Positions 26,942 through 34,471 of a stretch of DNA of 64,000 nt are shown here, one piece after another (within the stretch, counting starts at the first letter, position 1; the number at the start of each line of letters is the position of its first letter). Under the pieces are notes generated by a model that ran no database searches, was not told where the DNA came from, and saw only the letters and a program-made list of their open reading frames with translations. Source of the stretch: Acidobacteria bacterium Mor1 (lineage in GTDB: Bacteria; Acidobacteriota; Polarisedimenticolia; Polarisedimenticolales; Polarisedimenticolaceae); assembly GCA_001664505.1 (NCBI GenBank), contig CP011806.1, positions 904,399-968,398 on the forward strand, in the 5' to 3' direction. The position numbers were made by a program, and so were the translations under genes.

Positions 26942-27954
26942 GAACGTTCGCCCTCTTCCCGCCGCAGGGGACGGGTCATCAACCGGTGGATCGCCTCGCG
27001 GGGTGAACCGTCCTCGTAGAGAAGCCGGTAGACCTCTTCCACGATCGGCATGTCGACACCCGACCTGTGGGCCAGAGCGCGAGCGGACTGGGTGGTCGCC
27101 ACCCCTTCGGCCACCGAGCGGCTGGCGGCCACGATATCCTGGAGCCGTTCGCCGCCGGCGAGCCGCTGGCCCAGCTTGCGGTTGCGCGACAACTCCCCGG
27201 TGCAGGTCAGCACCAGATCGCCGAGTCCCGCGAGGCCGCTGAAGGTCGCCGCCTTGCCGCCGAGCGCCTCTCCGAGCCGCCCCATCTCGACCAGGCCCCG
27301 GGTGATCAACGCCGCCAGACTATTGTGCCCCATGCCCAGCCCGTCGATCACGCCGGCGGCGATCGCCATCACGTTCTTGAGCGAGGCGGCCACCTGGACG
27401 CCGGTGGGGTCGTCGTTGGTGTAGAGCCGAAAGGTATCCGACGAGAGCATGCCCTGAATCTGGGTCGCCAACGGCTCGTCGGTCGAGGCCACTACCAGGG
27501 CGGTCGGATGCCCCGCCACGACCTCGGCGGCGAAGGTCGGCCCCGAGATCACGGCCAGCGGATGCTGCTCCCCGAGCGCCTCGCGGGCGACGGTCAGCGG
27601 GAGCGCACCGCTCCCCTCCTCGATGCCCTTGGCCGCGACCGCGACCGGTACGCCGGAGGCCAGCGCCGGAGCCGCCTGTTCAAGGGTCCGGCGGGCAAAT
27701 TGAGCGGGAATCGCCGAGATGGCCAACGCCGCGTCCTCGAGACACTGGGCCAGGTCACCGCTCGGGGTCACCTCCGGAGGAATCTCGTTGCCGGGCAGAT
27801 AGACCGGATTGTCCCGGCGCTCCAGCATGCGCTGTACGAGTTCCGGTTCCCGCATCCACAGATGGACACCGAACCCGGCCCGCGCGGCCTGGACCGCCAG
27901 GGCGGTCCCCCACGCACCTCCCCCGACCACTGCGACTTTCTGGCCCAAGAACAC
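26938..27954 (-). CDS. gpsA: NAD(P)+-dependent glycerol-3-phosphate dehydrogenase
   Basis: 338 residues. It reduces dihydroxyacetone phosphate to sn-glycerol-3-phosphate for phospholipid synthesis. The N-terminal Rossmann motif is VAVVGGGAWGTALA. The catalytic domain has AAKGIEEGSG, SGPTFAAEVVAGHPTALV, the Lys in QVAASLKNVMAIAAG and LAGLGDLVLTCTGELSRNR. The start is GTG at 27952-27954. It lies 39 bases after thpR and is coupled to the PHP phosphatase gene. Confidence 0.96.
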   Translation of the reverse strand: MFLGQKVAVVGGGAWGTALAVQAARAGFGVHLWMREPELVQRMLERRDNPVYLPGNEIPPEVTPSGDLAQCLEDAALAISAIPAQFARRTLEQAAPALASGVPVAVAAKGIEEGSGALPLTVAREALGEQHPLAVISGPTFAAEVVAGHPTALVVASTDEPLATQIQGMLSSDTFRLYTNDDPTGVQVAASLKNVMAIAAGVIDGLGMGHNSLAALITRGLVEMGRLGEALGGKAATFSGLAGLGDLVLTCTGELSRNRKLGQRLAGGERLQDIVAASRSVAEGVATTQSARALAHRSGVDMPIVEEVYRLLYEDGSPREAIHRLMTRPLRREEGERS

Positions 27955-27993
27955 TCCAGCGGCCCACGGGTTCCGAGCGGGCCGGACGGCATG

Positions 27994-28581
27994 TTATCCC
28001 GCCTGAGGCCCGGGGGCATCCATCCCCGCCAGCGGCCATTGCTCCAGAGCCTCGTATCGGGCCCCGGCCGCTCCCAGGTGGCTGCGGAACAGCACCACCC
28101 GGGACACCCGGAAACGCTCTCTACCTTCAGCACCGGCCCCACCGGCGGCATCGGGTGGCACCGCGGGCCGCTGCCCCCGAACCGCCCGCGCCAGGGTCAC
28201 GTGGGGGCGGAAGGGCCGATCCTCGGCGGGAAATCCGGCCGATCGTACGGCTCGCTCCACCTCCCGGGCCAGCGGAAGGAGCCAGTCAGCCGGTTCCTGG
28301 CGTAGCCCGCACCAGAGCACCCGGGGGCGGCGCGGCCCGGGAAATACCCCCAGATCCGACAGCCCGAGGCGTCCGCCCGGAAGCGAGGAGACGGCCGCTG
28401 CGCAGGCGGAAAAAAGCGGCCGACGCTGCGCGGCCGAGACCTCGCCGAGGAACCTCAAGGTGAGATGGAGATTGCGCGACGGAACGAAGCGCCAGCCACG
28501 CCGGCCCCGCAGTTCCGCCACCCGGCGTTCGAGCTCCCGCCGAGCGGAAGCGGGCAACTCGATGGCGATGAACAGCCGCAC
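27994..28581 (-). CDS. thpR: RNA 2',3'-cyclic phosphodiesterase
   Basis: 195 residues. The two catalytic HxTx motifs of the 2H phosphoesterase family are present as HLTL (near residue 40) and HVTL (near 126), in the usual contexts RNLHLTLRFLGEV and FRPHVTLARAV. ThpR opens 2',3'-cyclic phosphates in RNA. The N-terminus RLFIAIELP is standard, using GTG at 28579-28581. It follows cinA by six bases, a common pairing. Confidence 0.92.
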   Translation of the reverse strand: MRLFIAIELPASARRELERRVAELRGRRGWRFVPSRNLHLTLRFLGEVSAAQRRPLFSACAAAVSSLPGGRLGLSDLGVFPGPRRPRVLWCGLRQEPADWLLPLAREVERAVRSAGFPAEDRPFRPHVTLARAVRGQRPAVPPDAAGGAGAEGRERFRVSRVVLFRSHLGAAGARYEALEQWPLAGMDAPGPQAG

Positions 28582-28587
28582 CGCCGT

Positions 28588-29847
28588 TCAGCGCTGGAGC
28601 AGCCGGCGGCGCAGACGGTCCAGGGCCGAGAACACCGCCCGGCGCCGCACCGCATCACGGTCCCCGGGCAGGTTGAGGTGCCAGGCCTCCTCCTCCCCGC
28701 CCCCCGAAAGCGCCAGATGCACGAGCCCCACCGGCTTCTCGGCCGTGCCGCCTCCCGGCCCGGCGACCCCGGTAATGCCGATCCCGAGATCCGCGCCGGC
28801 CCGGGCGCGGACGCCGGAGGCCAACCCTCGGGCGACCTCCTCGCTAACGGCCCCGTGGGCCGCGAGCAGGTCGGGATCCACCCCGGCGAGCAGGACCTTG
28901 AGCTCGTTGCTGTAGGCGATCACGCCCCCCTTGAACCACGCCGAGGAACCGGGAACCGCGGTCAGGGCGCCGCCGAGCAGCCCACCGGTGCAGGACTCCG
29001 CCACGGCGAGATCCAAGCCGCTCTCGGCGAGCAGCCGGCCGGCCGCACCGGCCAGGCTCGCGTCGTCCTCGCCGAACAGATCCGCTCCCAGACGTTGCGT
29101 CAACCGCTGCTTCGCCGATGCGAGACGCTGCGCGGCCACCTCGTCTGCAGCGCCGCGGGCGATCAGATGAACGGTCAGCTCACCGGCTCCCGCCAGCAGC
29201 GTGATCTCGAGCCCCTCAGCCTCGTAGAGATCGCCGATCTCCCGATCGACCGAAGACTCGGTCCGGCCGGCGACCCGCAGTGTTGCGGTGCGCCGGGCCA
29301 CGCCTGCCAGTCCGGTCAGGCGAGGCGCGAGTTCTTCCTCCCAGATCGACTTCATCTCCGCCGGCACGCCGGGGAGCAGCGCGATGCGGGTCGCTTCGTG
29401 CTCCAGGTAGACGCCGGGTGCTACGCCGACTCGATTGCGCAACCACTCCGCCGAAGCGGGCTTGTCCGCCTGGCGTGCCTGCTCGTCGTGAAACGGGTAG
29501 CCACGCTCCGCGAAGCGGCCCCGCAGGCGTTCGACCAGAGCTTCGTCACGGGTCAACTCCAGACCGAATGCCGCGGCCAGCGACTCCCGGGTGCGATCGT
29601 CGTCGGTCGGTCCCAGACCACCGGTGACGACCAGCACATCGGCGTGCTCGACACCTGCGCGCAACGCCTGAGCGATCCGCACCTCGTCGTCATCGACGAT
29701 GGTACGCATGCGCACGTCGATGCCGAGACGCTGCAGTCGCTCGGTGATCCAGACGCCGTTGGTGTCGACCCGGCCGAGGCTGAGCAGCTCCGACCCCACC
29801 GCGATCAAGGCCGCGCGGTTGCCGGACGGGTTGTGACGGGAATTCAT
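28588..29847 (-). CDS. cinA: CinA: competence/damage-inducible protein, NMN deamidase
   Basis: 419 residues. The N-terminal MoCF/COG1058 domain has AVGSELLSLGRVDTN, VVTGGLGPTDDDRTR and LPGVPAEMK. The C-terminal domain is nicotinamide-nucleotide amidase: VAESCTGGLLGGALTAVPGS, FKGGVIAYSNELK, GVAGPGGGTAEKPVG. It recycles NMN to nicotinate mononucleotide. The ATG at 29845-29847 gives the best match; an ATG at 29871 would add eight residues. A strong hairpin at 29874-29898 lies just upstream. In many genomes cinA precedes recA, but here thpR and gpsA follow. Confidence 0.94.
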   Translation of the reverse strand: MNSRHNPSGNRAALIAVGSELLSLGRVDTNGVWITERLQRLGIDVRMRTIVDDDEVRIAQALRAGVEHADVLVVTGGLGPTDDDRTRESLAAAFGLELTRDEALVERLRGRFAERGYPFHDEQARQADKPASAEWLRNRVGVAPGVYLEHEATRIALLPGVPAEMKSIWEEELAPRLTGLAGVARRTATLRVAGRTESSVDREIGDLYEAEGLEITLLAGAGELTVHLIARGAADEVAAQRLASAKQRLTQRLGADLFGEDDASLAGAAGRLLAESGLDLAVAESCTGGLLGGALTAVPGSSAWFKGGVIAYSNELKVLLAGVDPDLLAAHGAVSEEVARGLASGVRARAGADLGIGITGVAGPGGGTAEKPVGLVHLALSGGGEEEAWHLNLPGDRDAVRRRAVFSALDRLRRRLLQR

Positions 29848-29873
29848 CGGGCTCTGTTTGCCGCCGAACATGC

Positions 29874-29898
29874 GTGCGGCGCCTAGACGGCGCCGCAC
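29874..29898 (-). other. Perfect 10-bp GC hairpin upstream of cinA
   Basis: GTGCGGCGCC and GGCGCCGCAC are exact complements separated by five bases. It lies in the 76-base gap between the secreted-protein gene and cinA. There is no U-tract on the minus strand, so it is not a standard intrinsic terminator; it could stabilise or delimit the upstream mRNA. Confidence 0.6.
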
Positions 29899-29923
29899 GT
29901 GAAATCCGAAATGGAATGATGGA

Positions 29924-30658
29924 CTACTTCTGGCCGTCCAGGTTGGTCGGCTGGTAGTCCTCGACGGTCAGGTTCTCGACCGGATCCAGCGCATCGTTGA
30001 TCGAAGCGCCCCCTTCGACGGCCACGATCTTCGATTCCGAACCCTGGGCGGTCTCGTAGGTCACGATGACACTGCCGTCGGGATTGATCGCCAGCGACGG
30101 GAAGCGGCTGTCGATGCCTTCGTCGGAAACGAGACGGCGGCCCATCCAACGGCTGTCCAGGTAGATGCTCAGGTAGACCCGGCCCATACCGCCTTCATCG
30201 GTCCACCAGACGACGTAGGGGCGGCTGTCGTCGATGTCGATCTGGGGATCCAGATCATCGCCCAGTTGGGACTGGGTCTCCAGCCACTCGACCTGATTCC
30301 AGCTCTGTCCAATCCAGCGGGACCAGCCCAGATCGTAGTCGCGGCCGTTGAAGCGGCTCCAGACGATCCAGGGGTAGTTGTTCATGTTGGGATCCTGGAC
30401 CATCGCCGGCCACATGTCGCCGTTGAGATCGCCCATGGGGTTGAGGGTCCGCCAGGGTCCGTCTTCCATTCCCGGGAGATCGCTCCAGATCGCCATGTCC
30501 GAGACCGAAGCCCGGGCGATGATGACGGTGCGAACGTAGTTCCCCAGCGGGTCGACCTCTGCCGTGACAGCGGCGTGGGCGGCAAAGCCTCCCAGCAAGG
30601 TGACGAGCAGGGCGAGAACGGTGAAGGCCCGACGGCAATTACAAAGATGTACCGACAT
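29924..30658 (-). CDS. Secreted protein with propeller-like Trp/Asp-box repeats, unknown function
   Basis: 244 residues. A signal peptide ends near GGFAAHAAVTA. The mature part has three or four repeats built around D-P-x-I/W-V-V-W segments: NMNNYPWIVWSRFNG, PQIDIDDSRPYVVWWTD, FPSLAINPDGSVIVTYE. This spacing resembles sialidase-like beta-propeller blades, but there are too few for a full propeller. No catalytic residues can be named. The ATG at 30656-30658 has GGAGGAAAC directly upstream. It overlaps the 3' end of the XRE-TPR regulator gene by 20 bases, so the two are coupled and may form a regulator-effector pair. Confidence 0.82.
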   Translation of the reverse strand: MSVHLCNCRRAFTVLALLVTLLGGFAAHAAVTAEVDPLGNYVRTVIIARASVSDMAIWSDLPGMEDGPWRTLNPMGDLNGDMWPAMVQDPNMNNYPWIVWSRFNGRDYDLGWSRWIGQSWNQVEWLETQSQLGDDLDPQIDIDDSRPYVVWWTDEGGMGRVYLSIYLDSRWMGRRLVSDEGIDSRFPSLAINPDGSVIVTYETAQGSESKIVAVEGGASINDALDPVENLTVEDYQPTNLDGQK

Positions 30659-31904
30659 GTTTCCTCCGGACGCTTTCCACGTATTCGTCGAACTCGATGA
30701 CCTCGGGGAATTTGCGTTCCAGCATCGAACGTAGGTGCCGGAGCCTCCCGAAGGCAATCTTTTCGCGGACCCCGCTCTCTTCGTCCCGGGCCATCCGCCA
30801 GCGTAGGTACTCGTTACAGAACAAAATGTCGTAGTAGGACTCGCCGGACCGCGAGGCGAGGGTGTCGGCCTCGGACAGCGAGGTGCGGGCCCGCTCGAAG
30901 TCCCGCTTGATGAAGTAGGCCTCTCCGAGGCGGTTCATCGCCAGGGAGGCGGCGCGCCGATAGCCGCGGGTCCGGGCCGCCGTGGCGGCCTGCCGCAACC
31001 GGGCGATGCCCTCGTCGGCCTTGCCCGAGGTAGCCAGGCAGCCGCCCAGGTTGATGAGCACGCTGATCTGGAATTTCTCGGCTCCCGAGATCTCCTCGAG
31101 AATCTTGTGGGCGCGGGAGAAGCAATCCAGCGCCTGATCCAGCAACTGCTGGTTCTGACCCCGGAGCCCCTCGTCGTGGTAGGTGCTGCCCAGAATGTTG
31201 AGCACCCGCGCCTCGGCGAAGGGATCGCCCGAGCCCTCGGCCAGCGCCAGCGCTTCCTTGCAGATGACGGAGGCCAGGTAGAAGTCACCGAACTGGCGAT
31301 AGACGTCGCACAGGTCGTGCAGGCAGCGAAGACGGGTGCGCGGGTCGAGCAGCTCGCCCTCTTTGAAGATCGAGCGAAGCTCCGCTTCGGTCATGCTGAG
31401 CTTGCCCAGGGAGCGGAGGGATGCCGCCATCCGCCAACGGGCGTCGGCGACCTGTTCGGTGGCGTGCTCCCGCTGAGGCGAGGCCATCGCCACCTCCAGC
31501 GCGCGCTCGTAGTACATGAAGGCAACGCCGTGCTCGCCCCGTTTGATCAGGTCGTTGCCCTGATCGATCAGCGAGTCGTAGTCGTTACCCTTGGGCTTGA
31601 ATTCTGCGAATTCCTCAAGATCGAGGACATCGGAGAAGTTCTGCACCGAGACATTGAAGACCTTGGCCAGGGCCCGGAGCTTGTCGAAGGAGGGCACGGC
31701 CTTGCCCTTCTCGAAACGGCTCAGCTGGGAGTTGTCGATCGACTCTCCCATCGCCAGCGCTCGCTCTTCGACCTTTCTCAACGTGTAGCCATAGCCTTCG
31801 CGTAGCTGCCGCAGGTACTGACCGAGTCGCCGCGGTGCCCTTGCGGCGTCCCCCCGTGTTCCCTCGCTCGCTGCTGCGCCTCTACCGGGACTGAGTTGGC
31901 CCAT
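30639..31904 (-). CDS. XRE-type HTH regulator with TPR domain
   Basis: 421 residues. An N-terminal Cro/C1-type HTH (about 25-90) includes LGQYLRQLREGYGYTLRKVE, NSQLSRFEKGKAVPSFDKLR and ALAKVFNVS. The remainder (about 110-400) is helical TPR repeats, as in VLNILGSTYHDEGLRG and AASLAMNRLGEAYFIKRDFE. HTH-TPR proteins in Firmicutes (PlcR/Rgg class) bind signal peptides through the TPRs; by analogy this one may sense a ligand. The ATG at 31902-31904 follows a strong AGGGGGGG site. It diverges from the AraC gene across a 242-base region and is coupled to a secreted protein gene. Confidence 0.87.
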   Translation of the reverse strand: MGQLSPGRGAAASEGTRGDAARAPRRLGQYLRQLREGYGYTLRKVEERALAMGESIDNSQLSRFEKGKAVPSFDKLRALAKVFNVSVQNFSDVLDLEEFAEFKPKGNDYDSLIDQGNDLIKRGEHGVAFMYYERALEVAMASPQREHATEQVADARWRMAASLRSLGKLSMTEAELRSIFKEGELLDPRTRLRCLHDLCDVYRQFGDFYLASVICKEALALAEGSGDPFAEARVLNILGSTYHDEGLRGQNQQLLDQALDCFSRAHKILEEISGAEKFQISVLINLGGCLATSGKADEGIARLRQAATAARTRGYRRAASLAMNRLGEAYFIKRDFERARTSLSEADTLASRSGESYYDILFCNEYLRWRMARDEESGVREKIAFGRLRHLRSMLERKFPEVIEFDEYVESVRRKHVGTSL

Positions 31905-32029
31905 GTGCCCCCCCTTGAGCTTGAGCCGGAGTGAAATAGGTTCTAATCGCACTGATTGTACGTCGATTTCCCGAATGGCGACACGAATCTAGGGCGACCC
32001 GCCGATTCTGCGGTCGTTTTATCCGCAGC

Positions 32030-32058
32030 TTGACCCACACCCCGCCTCTGCGTAGACT
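32030..32058 (+). promoter_or_regulatory. Predicted sigma-70 promoter of the AraC-HEAT operon
   Basis: TTGACC and TAGACT are separated by exactly 17 bases (five of six and four of six to consensus). Transcription would start near 32065, about 80 bases before the TTG start at 32147. On the other strand a TACAAT at 31955-31960 is a possible -10 for the divergent XRE-TPR gene, with no good -35. Confidence 0.5.
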
Positions 32059-32146
32059 TGTGCATTACGGGCCACCACATGACCGATTTTGCGCGGGACC
32101 GTCCCGGGATTCGGGAATCCGCGTTCTTTGATTTGCGAGGGTTTCC

Positions 32147-32878
32147 TTGTCCCAGGCACGTCTCGCCGGCCAGACCGAAACTCCGGACTTTTACCGCCGG
32201 ATCGGTTATGACCCCGCTCGGGAGACCCAGGCCTTCCGCCGCCTGGCCGAGGCCGATTTCACCGGAAGCAAGGCGGCTTTCCGCAAGCTGGTCTCCGGAC
32301 TGAAGCTCGACGTGCCCGGTGTGGCCCACGGGCCGGTCATCCTGCTACTCCTGGACGTCCTGCAGCGGGTCAACCGCAAGGTCCACCGGCCCGAGACCGA
32401 CGAATCGGCCTATCACGACATTCGGGCCTCCCTGGCCGAGCAATTCAGCCGCTACTCCGGCGCCGAGGAGGCCCGCAAGGGCTTCCTGACCACCCTGGGC
32501 CAACTGCTGACCCCCCTGACCGTCCGGGAGCGCAAGCAGCACCCACTGGTCGACCGCGCCCGCTCCTACATCGACGAGCACTACAACCGGAGGCTATCCC
32601 TCTCTTCGGTGGCCAATCGGCTCCACGTCTCCCCCAACTACCTGTCCCGTTTGTTCCGCCGAGAAACGGGGGGTACCATTACTTCGCATATCCAGCGCGT
32701 CCGGCTGGAACACGCGATGCTGCTGCTGGCTGAGGGGAAGCGCAGTATCTCGGAAATCGCATACCTCGTCGGATACCAGAATTACCGCGATTTCTACCGC
32801 AATTTCGTCAAGTACGAGAACGCGTCGCCGCGGGAGGTGCAACGCCGCCTCCAACCCGGCGCCGACTCTGAATCCTGA
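32147..32878 (+). CDS. AraC-family transcriptional regulator
   Basis: 243 residues. The C-terminal 100 form a double HTH: YIDEHYNRRLSLSSVANRLH, VSPNYLSRLFRRETGGT, then ISEIAYLVGYQNYRDFYRNF and FVKYENASPREVQRR, which match the AraC/XylS signature well. The N-terminal 130 residues are helical and match no sensor domain I know. The start is TTG at 32147-32149 with GAGGG six bases upstream. It is followed after 27 bases by a secreted HEAT-repeat protein, probably in one transcript. Confidence 0.87.
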   Translation: MSQARLAGQTETPDFYRRIGYDPARETQAFRRLAEADFTGSKAAFRKLVSGLKLDVPGVAHGPVILLLLDVLQRVNRKVHRPETDESAYHDIRASLAEQFSRYSGAEEARKGFLTTLGQLLTPLTVRERKQHPLVDRARSYIDEHYNRRLSLSSVANRLHVSPNYLSRLFRRETGGTITSHIQRVRLEHAMLLLAEGKRSISEIAYLVGYQNYRDFYRNFVKYENASPREVQRRLQPGADSES

Positions 32879-32905
32879 GTTTCGACTCGATCTAAGGGAG
32901 AGGTC

Positions 32906-34351
32906 ATGATCAAGAGCCCGTCGAAAGCGGCGGCCGCGGTCGTCGTGTCGCTGCTGCTCGCCCTGCCCGCCGCGGCGCAGCAGAAGGCCGGCGCCGCCGG
33001 GAAGGCGCTGATTCAGCAGATGGTCGCCATGAAGGGCCAGGGGGCCCCGGCCATCAAGGCCTACAAGGAGGCGCTGTCCAACGGCGACGCCCAGGTTCGC
33101 CGCGCGGCCATCCAGCTGTTGGTCAAGGAAGCCGGCAAGCCCGCCATCCCCGACCTGAAAACGATGCTGGCCGACTCCGATGAATGGGTCGTGATCGCCG
33201 CCGGGATCGGCCTGCTCGATCTTGGCGAGCACCCGATGCCCGAGATTCAGCAAGCACTCAAGCACGACCATATGGACGTGCGGATGGAACTCGCCGAACA
33301 CATCGGCGAGTTCGACCACACGGCGTACCTGACTCACGTCGGCTCGATGATCTCGGACCCGGAACCGAAAGTCCGGCTCGCCTCGGTACGGGCGATGCAG
33401 GCCATCTCCTCCAAGGATTCTCTGCAGCCGCTGATGGCCGCCACTGCCGACGCCGAGCGGGGTGTCGCGACCCTGGCCATCCAGGCGCTCGAGTCCCTGG
33501 GCGATCCCCGGGCGCTCCAGCGTCTGACCCGCATGGCAAACACCGAGGACCTGGCGCTCAAGCGCGCCGTCGCTCACGCCGTCGTCGTACTCGGCGGGGC
33601 GAGCTCCCACGCCGAACTGACCACGAAGCTGCTGGCCGACGAGGACGTGGGCGTGCGGCGGTCGATCTTGAACGGCATGCGGGAACAGCCCGACGAAGCG
33701 GCGCTCTCGATCCTGAGCGGTCGGCTGGACAAGCTCCCGACCACCGGCGACCGGCACGCTGCGGTCCTGGTCTACAAGGCGACGGAGTCCGAGAATTCCC
33801 ACGGGCCCCTGGTCAAGCTGATCGCTGACCCCGAGGCACGGGTGCGGTCCAGCGCGGTGCTCGCTGCCGGCCAGAAGAACGTGGACGCGCTGATGGATGC
33901 CGTGGTGACCCGGGTGGAAGACAAGGAAGCGCAGGTGCGCTCCAGTGTCGCCTACGCCCTGGGGCACGAGGGCCGCGAGGCATCCGTCCCCCACCTGACC
34001 AAGCTGAGCAAGGACCCCAGCGGAGATGTCCGGGCTTCCGCCGTCCAGTCCGCCGCTACCGTCGGCACCGAGGGTGCTCTGAAGATCGTCCTCGCGGCGC
34101 TCGGCGACTCCGAGTCGTACGTCGCGATCCAGGCGGTTCGTTCTCTCGGCAAGTTCGAACAGGAGGCGGCGCTCGAAAAGCTGCGGGAGCTGGCCAAGCA
34201 CTCCGACTTGCAGGTTCGCCTCTCCGCAATCTCCGGACTGGGGATGCGCAAGGACAAGGGTTCGGTTCCGATGCTGAAGGAACTGGCCAAGGAGCCGGTC
34301 GAGGTCGTGCGCCGCGCCGCCCGCTCGGCGCTGGATCAGATCGGAGAATAG
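32906..34351 (+). CDS. Secreted HEAT-repeat protein
   Basis: 481 residues. A signal peptide (LLLALPAAAQQ) exports it. The mature protein is about twelve HEAT/PBS-lyase-type repeats of roughly 31 residues, for example NGDAQVRRAAIQLLVKEAGK, DPEPKVRLASVRAMQAI, DKEAQVRSSVAYALGHEG and DSESYVAIQAVRSLGKF. Such solenoids bind proteins; no enzymatic residue is seen. It ends 40 bases before a bidirectional terminator. Co-transcription with an AraC regulator suggests environmental control. Confidence 0.88.
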   Translation: MIKSPSKAAAAVVVSLLLALPAAAQQKAGAAGKALIQQMVAMKGQGAPAIKAYKEALSNGDAQVRRAAIQLLVKEAGKPAIPDLKTMLADSDEWVVIAAGIGLLDLGEHPMPEIQQALKHDHMDVRMELAEHIGEFDHTAYLTHVGSMISDPEPKVRLASVRAMQAISSKDSLQPLMAATADAERGVATLAIQALESLGDPRALQRLTRMANTEDLALKRAVAHAVVVLGGASSHAELTTKLLADEDVGVRRSILNGMREQPDEAALSILSGRLDKLPTTGDRHAAVLVYKATESENSHGPLVKLIADPEARVRSSAVLAAGQKNVDALMDAVVTRVEDKEAQVRSSVAYALGHEGREASVPHLTKLSKDPSGDVRASAVQSAATVGTEGALKIVLAALGDSESYVAIQAVRSLGKFEQEAALEKLRELAKHSDLQVRLSAISGLGMRKDKGSVPMLKELAKEPVEVVRRAARSALDQIGE

Positions 34352-34391
34352 CCTCCGGGCGTCGACGCCGAATCGAGAACACGAAGAAGAA

Positions 34392-34417
34392 AGGCGGGGC
34401 CGAGGCCCCGCCTTTTT
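34392..34417. terminator. Bidirectional intrinsic terminator
   Basis: AGGCGGGGCC and GGCCCCGCCT pair around a two-base loop, with T5 on the right and an A-rich GAAGAAA on the left, so it can act in both directions. It serves the convergent HEAT gene and the 2455-residue surface-protein gene. The core is nearly the same as the terminator at 43729. Confidence 0.88.
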
Positions 34418-34471
34418 CGTGTTCGGTCCTTGGTGCCGCCCTCGGCGACACCCCGTTCGGTCAGCCCCCGA

